From Flaccisagitta enflata (taxonomy: Eukaryota > Chaetognatha > Sagittoidea > Aphragmophora): DNA of 64,000 nucleotides. The notes beneath the pieces were generated by a model, which saw only the letters and a program-made list of their open reading frames with translations, made no database searches and was not told the origin of the DNA. Below, piece after piece: positions 1 through 11,298 of this stretch. Where the stretch lies: contig OZ231126.1 of NCBI GenBank assembly GCA_965153355.1, positions 34,782,001 to 34,846,000 on the forward strand, written 5' to 3'. The position numbers and the translations under genes were made by a program. Position 1 is the stretch's first letter. Each line of letters starts with the position of its first letter.

Positions 1-765
1 TCAAACGGCGTTGTCAAACGGCGTTGTCAAACGGCGTTGTCAAACGGCGTTGTCAAACGGCGTTGTCAAACGGCGTTGTCAAACGGCGTTGTCAAACGGC
101 GTTGTAAAACGGCGTTGTCAAACGGCGTTGTCAAACGGCGTTGTCAAACGGCGTTGTCAAACGGCGTTGTCAAACGGCGTTGTCAAACGGCGTTGTCAAA
201 CGGCGTTGTCAAACGGCGTTGTCAAACGGCGTTGTAAAACGGCGTTGTAACACGGCGTTGTCAAACGGCGTTGTAATACGGCGTTGTCAAACGGCGTTGT
301 CAAACGGCGTTGTCAAACGGCGTTGTCAAACGGCGTCAAACGTGTCAAACGGCGCTGAACGGCGTTGTAACACGGCGTTGTAACACGGCGTTGTAACACG
401 CTGTAATGGCGTTGTAATACGGCGTTGTAAAACGGCGTTGTAAAACGGCGTTGTAAAACGGCGTTGTAAAACGGCGTTGTAAAACGGCGTTGTAAAACGG
501 CGTTGTAAAACGGCGTTGTAAAACGGCGTTGTAAAACGGCGTTGTAAAACGGCGTTGTCAAAGGGCGTTGTCAAAGGGCGTTGTCAAACGACATTATTAA
601 ACGACATTGTCAAACGACATTGTCAAACGACATTGTCAAACGACATTGTCAAACAACATTGTCAAACGACATTGTCAAACGACATTGTCAAACGACATTG
701 TCAAACAACATTATCAAACGACATTATCAAACGACATTATCAAACAACATTGTCAAATGACATTG
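1..765. repeat. 13-bp minisatellite TCAAACGGCGTTG
   Basis: Tandem 13-mers. Blocks of local variants are visible: TCAAACGGCGTTG (1-330), a disordered stretch (330-410), TAAAACGGCGTTG (about 412-555), then TCAAACGACATTG (about 585-760). No frame of the plus strand meets a stop, so false open frames arise. Confidence 0.95.
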
Positions 766-939
766 TCGGTTGAAAAATGCCGAAGTTATGCACATTTTTA
801 GTCACGGACACGCGACTCTACACCTTGGCGTGTCGGTCGGTAGGTTGGTACGTAACAAATATTTCTGAATTTCGAGCAGTTTTTGCATTACGGCCCCTGC
901 CCAACCGTCCACGACTGTCCTGCCGTGTATCCGGCCTTG

Positions 940-1945
940 TTCACCTTAAGGCTGGTAGGCTAGTTGGGTGGAGGGTAGTTGGATGGTAGGCTGGTTTGGC
1001 CGGTTAGCATGCTAAAATCTATACAATTCAAATACATATGTTGATTCCTTCCATTAAGAGACTACATACCAAGTTTCAACCATATCCGTTGAAAAATACC
1101 GAAGTTATGCACGTTTTAAACTTTTAAGCTGGTAGGCTAGTTAGGTGGTAGGCTGGTTTGGCCGGTTAGCATGCTAAAACCTTTACAATTCAAATACATA
1201 TGTTGAGTTCTTTCATTTAGTGACTTCATACCGAGTTTCAACCAAATTGGCTGAATAATGACTAAGTTGTGCACGTTATTCGCTTTTAGGCTGGTAGGCT
1301 GGTAGGCTGGTTGGGTGGTAGGCCGGTTTGGCCGGTTAACATGCTAAAATCTGTACAGATCAAATACATATGTTGAGTCCTTCCATTTGGAGACTACATA
1401 CCAAGTTTCAACCAAATTGGTTGAAAAATGCCAGAGTTATGCACATTTTTCACTTTTAGGCTGGTAGGCTAGTTGGGTGGTAGGCTGGTTTGACCGGTTA
1501 GCGTGCTAAAATCTATACAATTCGAATACATATGTTGAGTCCTTCCATTTAGAGACTAGATACCAAGTTTCAACCAAATTGGTAGAAAAATGCCGAAGTT
1601 ATGCACATTTTTAACTTTTAGGCTGGTAGGCCAGTTGGCTGGTAGGCTGGTTTGGCCGGTTAGCATGCTAAAACCTTTACAATTCAAATACATATGTTGA
1701 GTTCTTTCGTTTAGAGACTACATACCGAGTTTCAACCAAATTGGTTGAAAAATGACGAAGTTGTGCACGTTTTTCGCTTTTAGGCTGGTAGGCTGGTTGG
1801 GTGGTAGGCCGGTTTGGCCGGTTAACATGCTAAAATCTGTACAGATCAAATACATATGTTGAGTCCTTCCATTTAGAGACTACATACCAAGTTTCAACCA
1901 AATTGGTTGAAAAATGCCGAAGTTATGCACGTTTTTCACTTTTAG
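940..1945 (+). repeat. Tandem units of about 165 bp
   Basis: Six copies of a unit marked by GGTTAGCATGCTAAAA (near 1,002, 1,162, 1,333, 1,497, 1,659 and 1,820), followed by ACATATGTTGAGTCCTTCC and CCAAGTTTCAACCAAATTGG. The units are separated by a GGCTGGTAGGC motif. The same units occur at 8,700-9,480 and 38,260-39,050, always between the 13-bp satellite and the terminal hairpin. Confidence 0.9.
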
Positions 1946-2548
1946 GCTGGTAGGCTGGTTGGGCCGGTTGGGTGGGTCGGATCATGACATACGCATAGGA
2001 TGTAAAGCGGCTTACCCTAGTACAACTTCCCTCAAAATATGAAGCAAATCGGTCAAGGCGTTCAAAAGTTAGCCCATTTTTAGAAGTGTGGACAACGACG
2101 ACGACAACGACGACAGCAACGACAACGACGACACCCACCCGCCTCGAATTATAGTCCGCGTCGGAATGGTATTCCGTCGCGGACAAAAATCTTTCCTTTT
2201 TTGGCCTTAGTTTTACTAGAAGTTTCAAAAGCGCCTCATCAGCGGGAATTGCACTGAGGCAAGTTACCATTTGCCGCCCAAAACGTCCGTTGAATCAGCA
2301 TGGAATGTTTTAATGGAGGGGGGACGGGGATGCTGTGGATTTTAGCCATTTTTGTATTTTCTTTGTTAATATCATTATTATCGTCATGATAATCATCGTC
2401 GAAGTCGTGGCCATCATTATTATCGCCGTCGTTGTTGCCTTCACGGAAGAACTGACATCACCATCGTCATGGTCTTTGTAATCATCGTCGTTGTCGTCGC
2501 TGTCAATGTTATCATCGTTGTCGTTATCTTCACCATCAGCGCCACTAC

Positions 2549-2732
2549 GATTTTAAGTCGCGTGCTACGCGACTCTACACCGCCCCTTTGCCGGTCCATC
2601 TGTCACACTTTACCTTTTTGTATTCATGCGGTCTCTTGCCTCACTACACCTGCACAAATGATGAAGTGACCTCAATTACGGCCCCTGCCCACGCGCACGC
2701 GACAGGGGTAGCCGTATATCCGGCCTTATCAT
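2549..2732 (-). mobile_element. Short GTCGCG-hairpin element (family A)
   Basis: On the plus strand it starts with the hairpin AGTCGCGTGCTACGCGACT (8-bp stem, 3-nt loop), then TCTACACC. It ends with CACGCGACAGGGGTAGCCG and ATCCGGCC. It is inserted in an imperfect ATC/GTC-rich tract (2,360-2,820). The copy at 32,098-32,290 is the duplicate. Read on the minus strand it has the same end order as the larger GTCC elements: a motif near the 5' end, and a motif hairpin plus A-run at the 3' end. Confidence 0.7.
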
Positions 2733-2990
2733 CATCGTCGTCATAGTTTTCATCATCGTCAGCATCATCTTCGTCATTTGCTTCATTGTCCTCATCGTCA
2801 TTGCTATCATCATGGTTGTCGTTACCTGTCGACCCACCACTAAGCCTCAGCCCACCATCTAGTCTTGACCCAAGGTTTGGGTGGCGCCAGCGGGTTTTTG
2901 GTATTAGATCCCTTTTGATGTCCTATGGCCTTCACAACTCGCCCCCCCCCGCTCCACCCCGCTACAGCTGAAGGAAAGGTGTTTAACAAC

Positions 2991-3182
2991 CTGCAGAAGG
3001 TAGAAAGTTTGCTGGAACATGAGTAATAAGTAGCTCTCGAATTCTCTGGGAACACAGTTCTTTGTTAACAGTTCGTTGATACAGCACATCGCTGTCATGC
3101 CAATGGTTGGTGGCGTCGGGACCGCTTTCAAGGTTGACGAGGTAGTGGGCGTCGGTGAGCCATCCAACCCATATGAGACAAA
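2991..3182 (-). CDS. XPO6: XPO6 exon 6, copy 1 (distal duplicate)
   Basis: Second copy of the exportin-6 exon ending YLLLMFQQTFYLLQ; 64 codons with intact acceptor and donor. The CT tract upstream of the acceptor is 95 nt (3,231-3,325, seen as AG on the plus strand), longer than the 62 nt in copy 2. Sense-downstream of it, at 2,184, a large 13-bp-satellite element interrupts the intron where exon 7 would follow, so the partner exon would be off the left edge. Confidence 0.74.
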
Positions 3183-3227
3183 CTGGAGGAAAAGAAGCGA
3201 TGGAGATTGGTGCGTGTGTGTGCGAGC

Positions 3228-3329
<102 letters not shown>

Positions 3330-3419
3330 AGAAATCCGATTATTTTCGCAGTGTCAAGACTCAAGAGTCGGTCAACGAGACATTACTAATTCTGATTCGA
3401 TATTTGTTCCTTCGCAAAT

Positions 3420-4320
3420 TACCGTATTTTTTCTAAAAAGCGCCCCCCCCCCTCTTTTTTTTTAGTGTTTCACTTTGCAGAAGAGATTTGACAGAAATAT
3501 TGAGTAAAATGATGAAATAATACAACACAATGAGCCATTTTCAGAGAATTTCTAACAGATATTTGCAATGAATATCTCCATTTTGAGTCAAATTTCGCAT
3601 TTTGGTAGCCTTTCATGAAAAAGATACAGTGGGGTTTGTGGAATAACAGCCTAAACTGGAGGAAGGTATTTATGTGTCTTAATTTCATTTTACAAACTTG
3701 ATATTTGAAATATAAGTTGTTCTCTGATGTTTTGATATGGAAACTAAAATTATTTTTTTGAACATTTATAACAACTAGAATATTGATAGTTTGACAAATA
3801 TTATCAGGCACATTGCTCAGAATTAAATTTGCTACAACTTTCCCACAGTATGTTCTGTAAGAATATTGCTCATTTAGCCGTTGCTAGGGAGCATCATTTA
3901 GCGGTTGCTAGGTGTGATGCCCCCTAGCAACGGCCAAACGAGCAATATTCTTACAGAACATACTGTGGGAAAGTTGTAGCAAATTTAATTTTGAGCAATG
4001 TTCCCTGACAATATTTCTCAAAATATTGATATTTTAGTGGTTATAGATGTTTAAAAAAATAATTTTGGTTTCCATAGCAACCAAAAAACTCAGGGACAAA
4101 AGCATCAAGTGAACAACTTATGTTTCAAATATCAAGTTTGTCAAATGAAATTAAGACTTTTAAATACCTTCCTCCAGTTTAGGCTGTTATTCCACGAACC
4201 CCACTGTAGACTGAATGAGAGTTCATCTACAATACAATGGGGGCGCTTATTAGAGGGTTAAAAATCAAAGTCATATTCCAATTTCAAAAGCGCCCGGGGC
4301 GCTTTAGAAAAAATACGGTA
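3420..4320. mobile_element. Full-length fold-back element (FB1)
   Basis: The two halves are inverted repeats over almost the whole 0.9 kb. The ends are TACCGTATTTTTTCTAAA and its complement. Inner matching pairs are AGCCTAAACTGGAGGAAGG with its inverse near 4,170, and TTTCCCACAGTATGTTCTGT with its inverse near 3,960; the centre is near 3,895 in a GGTTGCTAGG motif. It has no coding sequence and lies in XPO6 intron 5. Related arms occur at 26,988-28,100. Confidence 0.8.
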
Positions 4321-4480
4321 TACCAAAATTGTAGGACATTTTAAAGACAAGCCCCAGCTTCAGATTCTAAGAAAAATTGGTTTCAGATTTCTATCATTTT
4401 TGTAAAAAATTGCCATAAAAATGTATCTTCAAAATAAAAAATAATGATAATTTATTTTTTCATACATTTAGTTAGTTAAA

Positions 4481-5501
4481 GTACATTCCGAGCAAACCCC
4501 ACTAAAACTGGAGGATAATTTTTTGATACCTTAATTTCAATTTCTTAGTTTCATTTTAGGTATCAATGCTAATTAAAGGACGCTTAATTCCTTGAACATA
4601 TTTGGCAGCTAAAAAACATAGCTCATGAAATCAAAGTCCATGAAGACTTCATTTTAGAGTGTTTTAACCTTGACCATTAGCAGTCTATGGACAAAACGAG
4701 GAGAGTAGGTTTTGCTGATCACCGTTGTGATGCTTTGGCGTAGTTGATTTTAAAATGTAGGTTTGTAATTATCTCATAGAAATTTACTAAAGACTGAAAG
4801 AATTAACGGAAGAACGATTACTACCTGTAGCAATTGTTCAAAATATAGGTTTGTAATAACCTTGAAAAAAATAACTTAGGACTGAAAGAAACTAACGAAA
4901 GAATGATTACTACCTGTAATAATCGTTCTTGCAATAGTTTCTTTCAGTCCTCAGTCATTTTCGATGAGGTAATTACAAGCCTACATTTTGACTGATTAGA
5001 ACAGGTAGTAATTGTTCTTCCGTTAATTCTTTCAGTCCTTAGCATCATACCGGTGATCAGCAAAATCTACTCTCCTCGTTTTGTCCATAGACTTAGATTC
5101 AACAGAAAATCTTACCTTTTTTTTGAAAAAAAAATCAACTCAATCTGACAATTAGTACAGGTTTAATGGCCATTTTAAGTTTTTTAGGACAATTGTCCTA
5201 AAAAAACTTTGGATAATTGTCCTAAAAAACTTAAAATGACTGTAAAACTTGAACCAATAGAGCTGTTTTTTTTTAACATGAAGTAAAATTTTCTGCTGAA
5301 TCTAATGGTTTAGGTTACAACACTCTAAAATGAAGTCTTCATGGACTTTGATTACATGAGTTATGTTTTTTAACTGCCAAATATGTTCAAGGAATTAAGC
5401 GTCCTTTAATTAACGTAGATACCAAAAATGAGGCTAGGGAAATGAAATTAAGGTATCAAAAATTTATCCTCCAGTTTTAGTCGGGTTTGTTCGGAATGTA
5501 C
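4481..5501. mobile_element. Full-length fold-back element (FB2)
   Basis: Inverted-repeat element of 1.02 kb with ends GTACATTCCGAGCAAAC and the complement. Arms pair through TTCCTTGAACATATTTGGCAG, AAGTCCATGAAGACTTC and GGACAAAACGAGGAGAGTA. A smaller palindrome (AGGACAATTGTCCT) near 5,187-5,228 is set off-centre, probably a later insertion. Copies are at 33,986-35,001 and, diverged, at 63,478 to the right edge. Confidence 0.8.
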
Positions 5502-5851
5502 TGTGTAATTAGATCTACAAAAAATATCAAGGACATGTTCAGAACATTTCAGCCTTAAAATTGCAAAAATTTAAAGATGTCCCAGCCTCAACATTTTTAT
5601 TGGTCCTTATAAACTGAAAAGAGTGTATATCATATAAACTGAAAAGAGTGTATATCATATAAGTTCATTCAATTCCCTACACATTTTCAATATCATAGGC
5701 GCAAAACTAATTAGCTTTGAAACAATGTGGTATCAGTGTAACAATTTGTGGACATACAGTAAATTCGTGTTTTCCCTCCGCGAATTCCCGGATGCGATTA
5801 AAACACCAATTACGGGTCAACACCAACGACCGCGATCAAGCTTACACGTAC

Positions 5852-6010
5852 CTGAAATACCGAAGACAACAGCGATGGGGTTATTGTAGAGGACAAGGGA
5901 ATCCAGGAAAAAAGTTGAGTAAGGCAAGTCAATGCTTGATTGCAAATAATCCTCGCCTCATCATCGAGTGGTGGAGCGTGCCAGCCCAGTTTATGCTTCG
6001 CCAACGGAGA
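5852..6010 (-). CDS. XPO6: XPO6 exon 5, copy 1 (distal duplicate)
   Basis: Second copy of the exportin-6 exon with FSWIPLSSTITPSLL; 53 codons, intact acceptor (TTCTTTCAG) and donor (GTACGTG). I found no difference from 35,352-35,510 in the coding bases. The intron on its right (sense-upstream) differs from copy 2: here 6,090-6,290 is ordinary AT-rich DNA where copy 2 has an inverted repeat of later sequence. Preserved splice sites and reading frame argue for a very recent duplication or for two alleles placed in tandem. Confidence 0.74.
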
Positions 6011-6289
6011 CTGAAAGAATCAGTGTGAAGACACGGTAAGAAACGCCAAGAATCAATATCATGACAATGCAATACTCATTTATGTAATTTTTTTTCTGAG
6101 GCTCAGTGTTCTTATTTTTGCAGCGATTTGAAGCTAAAATTGTTCTTAAAATGTTCTTATTTCTCCAATTGCTAGTTTATACAGGAATGTTTTTTTAATA
6201 CTTGGTTACCTAACTCTGATTGCGAATTCAATGGATATGAGAACTAAAATCTTAATTATAAAAAAATCAAATTCCAATGTATGTGTTTG

Positions 6290-6675
6290 TACAGACAGGA
6301 CCCTAATAAGAACTGAGGAGGGACCCAAAGTTTAGCAGCCCCCCCCCCCCACAGCTTATATCTAGTGGTGGTTGACACCTCAGGTGTATACAATTGGCGC
6401 CACTGTGGCGATTTTTGAATTGCCACTTAGAACACCCCTAAATTTTCAAAATTGATAAAAAAATAGTTTGATTTTTTGGGGCTACATTTAGTGATTTAAC
6501 TAAATTTAGGGGTGTTCTAAGTGGAAATTCAAAAATTGCCAAGGTGGCGCCAATTGTATCCATCAGAAGTGCCAACGACCTCTAGAAAAAAGAAAATTAC
6601 TTGAACCATGTAAACTTTAGGGGGGGCTGCTAAACTTTGGGTCCCTCCTCTGTTCTTATTAGGGTCCTGTCTGTA
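6290..6675. mobile_element. MITE-like element, TACAGACAGGACCC ends
   Basis: Terminal inverted repeat TACAGACAGGACCCTAATAA (about 38 bp). Inner arms pair through AATTGGCGCCAC and CCACTTAGAACACCCCTAAA. The left arm here is diverged from the right; in copy 2 it is a perfect inverse. A C-run follows GGGACCC. Confidence 0.8.
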
Positions 6676-6914
6676 ATGTGATTGTAATCAATCGTTACAA
6701 TTAATCAGTATCACTTCCATAATTCTTTTTAATTACTGCGGTTTTTATGCAAATAAAGTACAGTACGATGGGCCCTCTATATTCTCACTGTTTAAAGGAA
6801 GAACCTAAAGCTTTGGTTTTTCTGGAAGCTGATGGTCCAAGGTGTTGAGTGAACACAAAATTCCAAACCAAGTGATTCATAACAAAACCGCCAATTGATA
6901 TCTCTATATTGCAT

Positions 6915-7010
6915 GTGGCGCGCTAGCTCTGTTGATAGAGTGATGAACTTGTAAAAGTACGATTTCTTTCTCATCAGTGACACAGGTTCAAATCCCCAGT
7001 GGAGCTGCAC
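6915..7010 (+). ncRNA. tRNA-like sequence with pol III boxes
   Basis: A-box-like TAGCTCTGTTGATAGAG and a consensus B box GGTTCAAATCC are followed by GTGGAGCTGCAC and a T7 run (7,011-7,017), a pol III stop. The acceptor and T stems pair poorly, so it is a tRNA-derived SINE head or tRNA pseudogene rather than a working tRNA. It is duplicated at 36,444-36,539. Confidence 0.45.
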
Positions 7011-7585
7011 TTTTTTTCTTTTTGGTCAACAGTTAGAGCTAGAGGAATAAAACTATATTCACTCAAAGCTCTTGCTCATCAGCTTTCAGAAAAACCATAA
7101 TTGAAGTTACTTCATTAGAATAGTGAAGCAGGAAATGACCCTCCATCTGAGGTTCTCATTGCTCCTATGGTACTGTATAAATACTCATTTATTCCCCCCT
7201 TTTTAAGACTGGCGATGTTCTTATAATTGTTCTTATTTTTTTCCACATCTGAGCCTCAATGTTCTTATAAACAAAGTTCTTGGTCAAAGAAATGAGTGTA
7301 GTCATTACGTGCAATTTAAGTCTTGATACATTTGTCCGATTCCTACAGACGGGACCCTAATAAGAGCGGAGGAGGGACCCATTTGTTACTTTCCCCCCCC
7401 CCCCCACAGCTCACATGGTTCATTCAATATCCTATCCTGCCGCGGCAGCTTACACCTTAAGTGGATACATTTGGCACCACTGAGAGGATTTTTCAATTTC
7501 CACCTTAAACCCCCTTTACGGGCCAATTTTACGTCAAAATATAAGAAAAAAAATCTTAAAAGAGTATGGGTCCGCGACTGGGGTC

Positions 7586-8697
7586 AGACGGCGTTGTCAA
7601 ACGGCGTTGTCAAATGGCGCTGTCAAATGGCGCTGTCAAATGGCGCTGTCAAATGGCGCTGTCAAACGGCGTTGTCAAACGGAGTTGTCAAACGGCGTTG
7701 TCATAGGGCGTTGTCATAGGGCGTTGTCATAGGGCGTTGTCATAGGGCGTTGTCATAGGGCGTTGTCATAGGGCGTTGTCATAGGGCGTTGTCATAGGGC
7801 GTTGTCATAGGGCGTTGTCATAGGGCGTTGTCATAGGGCGTTGTCATAGGGCGTTGTCAAACGGCGTTGTCAAACGGCGTTGTCAAACGGCGTTGTCAAA
7901 CGGCGTTGTCAAACGGCGTTGTCAAACGGCGTTGTCAAACGGCCTTGTCAAACGGCCTTGTCAAACGGCCTTGTCAAACGGCGTTGTCAAACGGCCTTGT
8001 CAAACGGCCTTGTCAAACGGCCTTGTCAAACGGCCTTGTCAAACGGCCTTGTCAAACGGCCTTGTCAAACGGCCTTGTCAAACGGCCTTGTCAAACGGCC
8101 TTGTCAAACGGCCTTGTCAAACGGCCTTGTCAAACGGCCTTGTCAAACGGCCTTGTCAAACGGCCTTGTCAAACGGCGTTGTCAAACGGCGTTGTCAAAC
8201 GGCGTTGTCAAACGGCGTTGTCAAACGGCGTTGTCAAACGGCGTTGTCAAACGGCGTTGTCAAACGGCGTTGTCAAACGGCGTGGTCAAACGGCGTTGTC
8301 AAACGGCGTTGTCAAACGGCGTTGTCAAACGGCGTTGTCAAACGGCGTTGTCAAACGGCGTTGTCAAACGTCAAACGGCGTTGTCAACGGCGTTGTCAAA
8401 CGGCGTTGTCAAACGGCGTTGTCAAACGGCGTTGTCAAACGGCGTTGTCAAACGGCGCGTCAAGCTGCGCTGCTGCCGCCGCGCGTTGTCAGCGCTTGTC
8501 AAGCGGCGTTGTCAAACGGCGTTGTCAAACGCGTCAAACGGCGTTGTCAAACGGCGTTGTCAAACGGCGTTGTCAAACGGCGTTGTCAAACGGCGTTGTC
8601 AAACGGCGTTGTCAAACGGCGTTGTCAAACGGCGTTGTCAAACGGCGTTGTCAAACGGCGTTGTCAAACGGCGTTGTCAAACGGCGTTGTCAAACGG
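7586..8697. repeat. 13-bp minisatellite array
   Basis: About 85 units. Homogeneous blocks: TCAAATGGCGCTG (about 7,612-7,665), TCATAGGGCGTTG (about 7,700-7,855), TCAAACGGCGTTG, TCAAACGGCCTTG (about 7,935-8,165, apart from one TCAAACGGCGTTG unit near 7,975), then TCAAACGGCGTTG again. One GC-rich break lies at 8,453-8,505. All three plus-strand frames are open for over 800 nt purely because the unit has no stop triplet. Confidence 0.96.
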
Positions 8698-8699
8698 CT

Positions 8700-9480
8700 T
8701 AGCCAGTTAGCATGCTATAATCTTTACAAATCAAATACATATGTTGAGTGCTTCCATTTAGAGACTACATACAAAGTCCTAACCAAATTGGTTGAAAAAT
8801 GCCAAAGTTATGCACATTTCTCACTTTTAGGCTGGTTGGGTGGTAGGCCGGTTTGGCCAGTTAGCATGCTAAAATCTTTACAATTCAAATACATATGTTG
8901 AGTTCTTCTATTTAGGGACTACATACCAAATTTTAACCAAATCGGTAGAAAAATGCCAAAGTTATGCATGTTGTTCACTTTTAGGCTGGTAGGCTAGTTT
9001 GGTGGTAGGCCGGTTTAGCCATTTAGCATGCTAAAATCTTTACAAATCAAATACATATGTTGAGTCCTTCCATTTAGAGACTACATACCAAGTTTTAACC
9101 AAATTGGTTGAAAAATGCCAAAGTTATGCACGTTTTTCACTTTTAGGCTGGTAGGCTGGTTGGGTGGTAGGCCGGTTTGGCCAGTTAGTATGCTAAAATC
9201 TTTACAAATCAAATACAAATGTTGAGTCCATCCATTTAGAGACTACATACCAAGTTTTAACCAAATTGGTTGAAAAATGCCAAAGTTATGCACGTTTTTC
9301 ACTTTTAGGCTGGTAGGCCGGTTTTGCCGGTTAGCATGCTAAAATCTTTACAATTCAAATACATATGTTGAGTTCTTCCATTTAAGGACTACATACCAAT
9401 TTTTAACCAAATCGGTTAAAAAATGCCAAAGTTATGTACGTTTTTCGCTTTTAGGCTAGTAGGCTGGTTGGGCCAGTTGG
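8700..9480 (+). repeat. Tandem units of about 160 bp
   Basis: Five copies of the GTTAGCATGCTAAAATC / ACATATGTTGAGTCC / ACCAAATTGGTTGAAAAATG unit, as at 940-1,945. Confidence 0.9.
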
Positions 9481-10053
9481 GTGGGTCGGATCATAACATA
9501 CGCATAGGCTGCATAGGCTGCAAAGCGGCTTACCCTAATACAACTTCCCTCCAAATATGAAGCAAATCGGTCAAGGCGTTCAAAAGTTAGCCCATTTTTA
9601 AGTGTGGACGACGACAACGACGATAACGACAACACCCACCCGCCTCGAATTATAGTCCGCGTCGGAATGGTATTCCGTCGCGGACAAAAAAATATTCAAT
9701 TTTTTGGGCTTTTGGGATGGTATGAAGGGGCTTAGGGTGGAAATTGAAAAATCGCCACGGTGGCGCTATTTCTATTCACCCAAGCTGTCAACCGCCGCTA
9801 CAATTGTGGAAACTAATTGAATCATGTGAGCTGTAAGGGGGGCCATGTAACACTTAGGGTCCCTCCTACGCTCTTATTAGGGTCCCGTCTGTAGAAGCTT
9901 GACCGAGCAGTGCATGCATAGACATGCCTAGACCTCCCTTCAGAGTTGAAAAGAGTTGAACTTGAAGACTGGATGGGCAAGCACACGCGGAGATCATGAG
10001 CCGCCGACAAGACAGTGAACTGACATGAGGGTCAGATTAATTTCCAAGTGTAA

Positions 10054-10657
10054 TACTACCCGAATTAAAAAAAACGCAAGTTTTTCTGTAGCTGATTTGT
10101 ACACCTTTGGTTCACTTGAGACATGATTTATAGGTGACCAAATTGAAGCGTTTTTCAAGGGCTTTCTTTTGAGCGCAATCACACATCTGTAGCTTTATTC
10201 CTTTAGAAGGTATACTCAAAAGAAGGTGCAGGGGTCCAAATTTCAAAATGCAGTCAGAGAGAAAAAAAAGGTTCTTTTGGGGTGAAGGTGATGAAATAAT
10301 TGCACCACCATGAGAATCAGGCATTGTTTAACCCATGCTGTCTGCTTATATAGTTTTTGTATTTGAGTTCAATGTTTGTAACAAAAAATGAAGCACCGAA
10401 TATGATTAATTACAATAAAACCATAAGAATCATCATGGCCTCTTAACTGAAAACCAAAGGCAAAAATTTCTAAAGTATACATCACTTTTGCATGGGAATT
10501 TCTCCGCATCAGCTTGATTCTGAAGGCTAACTCATGGATATGATGCATGGAAGCTCAAATAAACCAAAGCTGCTCACAAAATGCTGCTCAGAAGGAAGTC
10601 TTTATCACTTCTATAAAAAACTTTCGTTTTTTTTTTAATTTTTTAATTCGGGTAGTA
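10054..10657. mobile_element. TACTACCCGAATTAAAA inverted-repeat element
   Basis: Ends TACTACCCGAATTAAAA and its complement at 10,641-10,657, 0.6 kb apart; the interior is not itself inverted and has no open frame of note. Duplicated at 39,645-40,253. Confidence 0.65.
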
Positions 10658-10765
10658 CAACGTGAAGATTACAAAAACCTTAAAAAAGGTTAGCACCCCT
10701 ACTTACAGCTAATGACAAAACTTACACAGGGTTGTGTGGGGTATCATTCTGTAGCTTATCACAGT

Positions 10766-10934
10766 ACAATTTACGCCACCAAGGCGATTTTTTAATTTCG
10801 CCTCCGCTCTTGAGAAATCTTACCCCAAACATTGGTGCCGGACATCCTCTTGGAGGTAAAAAAATCCGCCGCTTAAAGTGAATATGTCTTGAACGGAGGT
10901 GAAATTCAAAATTCGCCTCGGTGGCGTAAATTGT
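10766..10934. mobile_element. Short palindromic MITE-like element
   Basis: Arms ACAATTTACGCCACCAAGG and the complement, continuing through AATTTCGCCTCC. The GGCG/CACC and AATT motifs resemble the other MITE-like elements at 6,290 and 7,344. Duplicated at 40,362-40,530. Confidence 0.65.
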
Positions 10935-11298
10935 ATTGAGACAACCTATTGAATGATGCCATACACGACCATGTGGCTAAGGCGACATGAGCTGCAAGGG
11001 GAGATACTATACCTTTTCCGTTATCCTCACGTTGTATTCAACGTGCGTGTGTAGATTGGCTAGTACTTAGGCAGTCTGAATTGCAATTGAAACGTGCTCA
11101 AGCTTACTAAAATGGCAAGTTAACAAACTATACGTTGACCAGACAGAACCGATTTTTTAAAGAACGTTAGGCTTCAAATCGTAAAAAAATTAAAGAACAT
11201 GCTGGGAACATTGGAAGGCTTCATTTCTTGAAAAATTTAAGAACATTAGGCTCAAAATTTTAAAAATCTGAAAACATCTTTTTTAAGGGCTCTTTTTA

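Larger units (their letters stand above)
1..2184 (+). mobile_element. GTCCGCGAC-type satellite-carrying element, 3' part
   Basis: Runs in from the left edge. It consists of a 13-bp satellite (1-765), six units of about 165 bp (about 940-1,945), a tail with GACGACAACGACGAC-like repeats, and a terminal hairpin at 2,154-2,184 (arms GTCCGCG and CGCGGAC plus a further 6-7 bp, loop GGT) followed directly by an A-run. The tail and hairpin match the element at 7,570-9,685. Duplication copy 2 lacks this insertion, which fixes its 3' end. There is no coding capacity. It resembles non-autonomous helentron-like (HINE/pearl) elements; that assignment is inference. Confidence 0.62.
7570..9685 (+). mobile_element. 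GTCCGCGAC-type satellite-carrying element, complete
   Basis: Begins GTCCGCGACTGG and ends in the hairpin at 9,654-9,685 (arms GTCCGCG and CGCGGAC with a further 6 bp), followed by seven A. Order inside: 13-bp satellite (7,586-8,697), five units of about 160 bp (8,700-9,480), a tail with TATGAAGCAAATCGGTCAAG and GACGACAACGACGATAACG, then the hairpin. There is no coding capacity. This is the best complete example of the 13-bp subfamily and is inserted in a MITE-like element. Confidence 0.65.
7344..9893. mobile_element. MITE-like element, TACAGACGGGACCC ends, interrupted
   Basis: Inverted ends TACAGACGGGACCCTAATAA at 7,344 and its complement ending at 9,893, with inner arms (TTTCAATTTCCACCTTAA and inverse) on both sides. 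About 2.1 kb of satellite-carrying element (7,570-9,685) sits between the arms, so a MITE of roughly 430 bp was split by a later insertion. Duplicated at 36,871-39,484. Confidence 0.75.

Noticed and set aside
1-765. CRISPR-like array
   Set aside because: Units are contiguous 13-mers with no spacers, and the genome is eukaryotic.
7854-8901. Three overlapping plus-strand frames of 276-344 codons
   Set aside because: A stop-free 13-bp unit opens all three frames equally; there is no splice, start or protein-family support.
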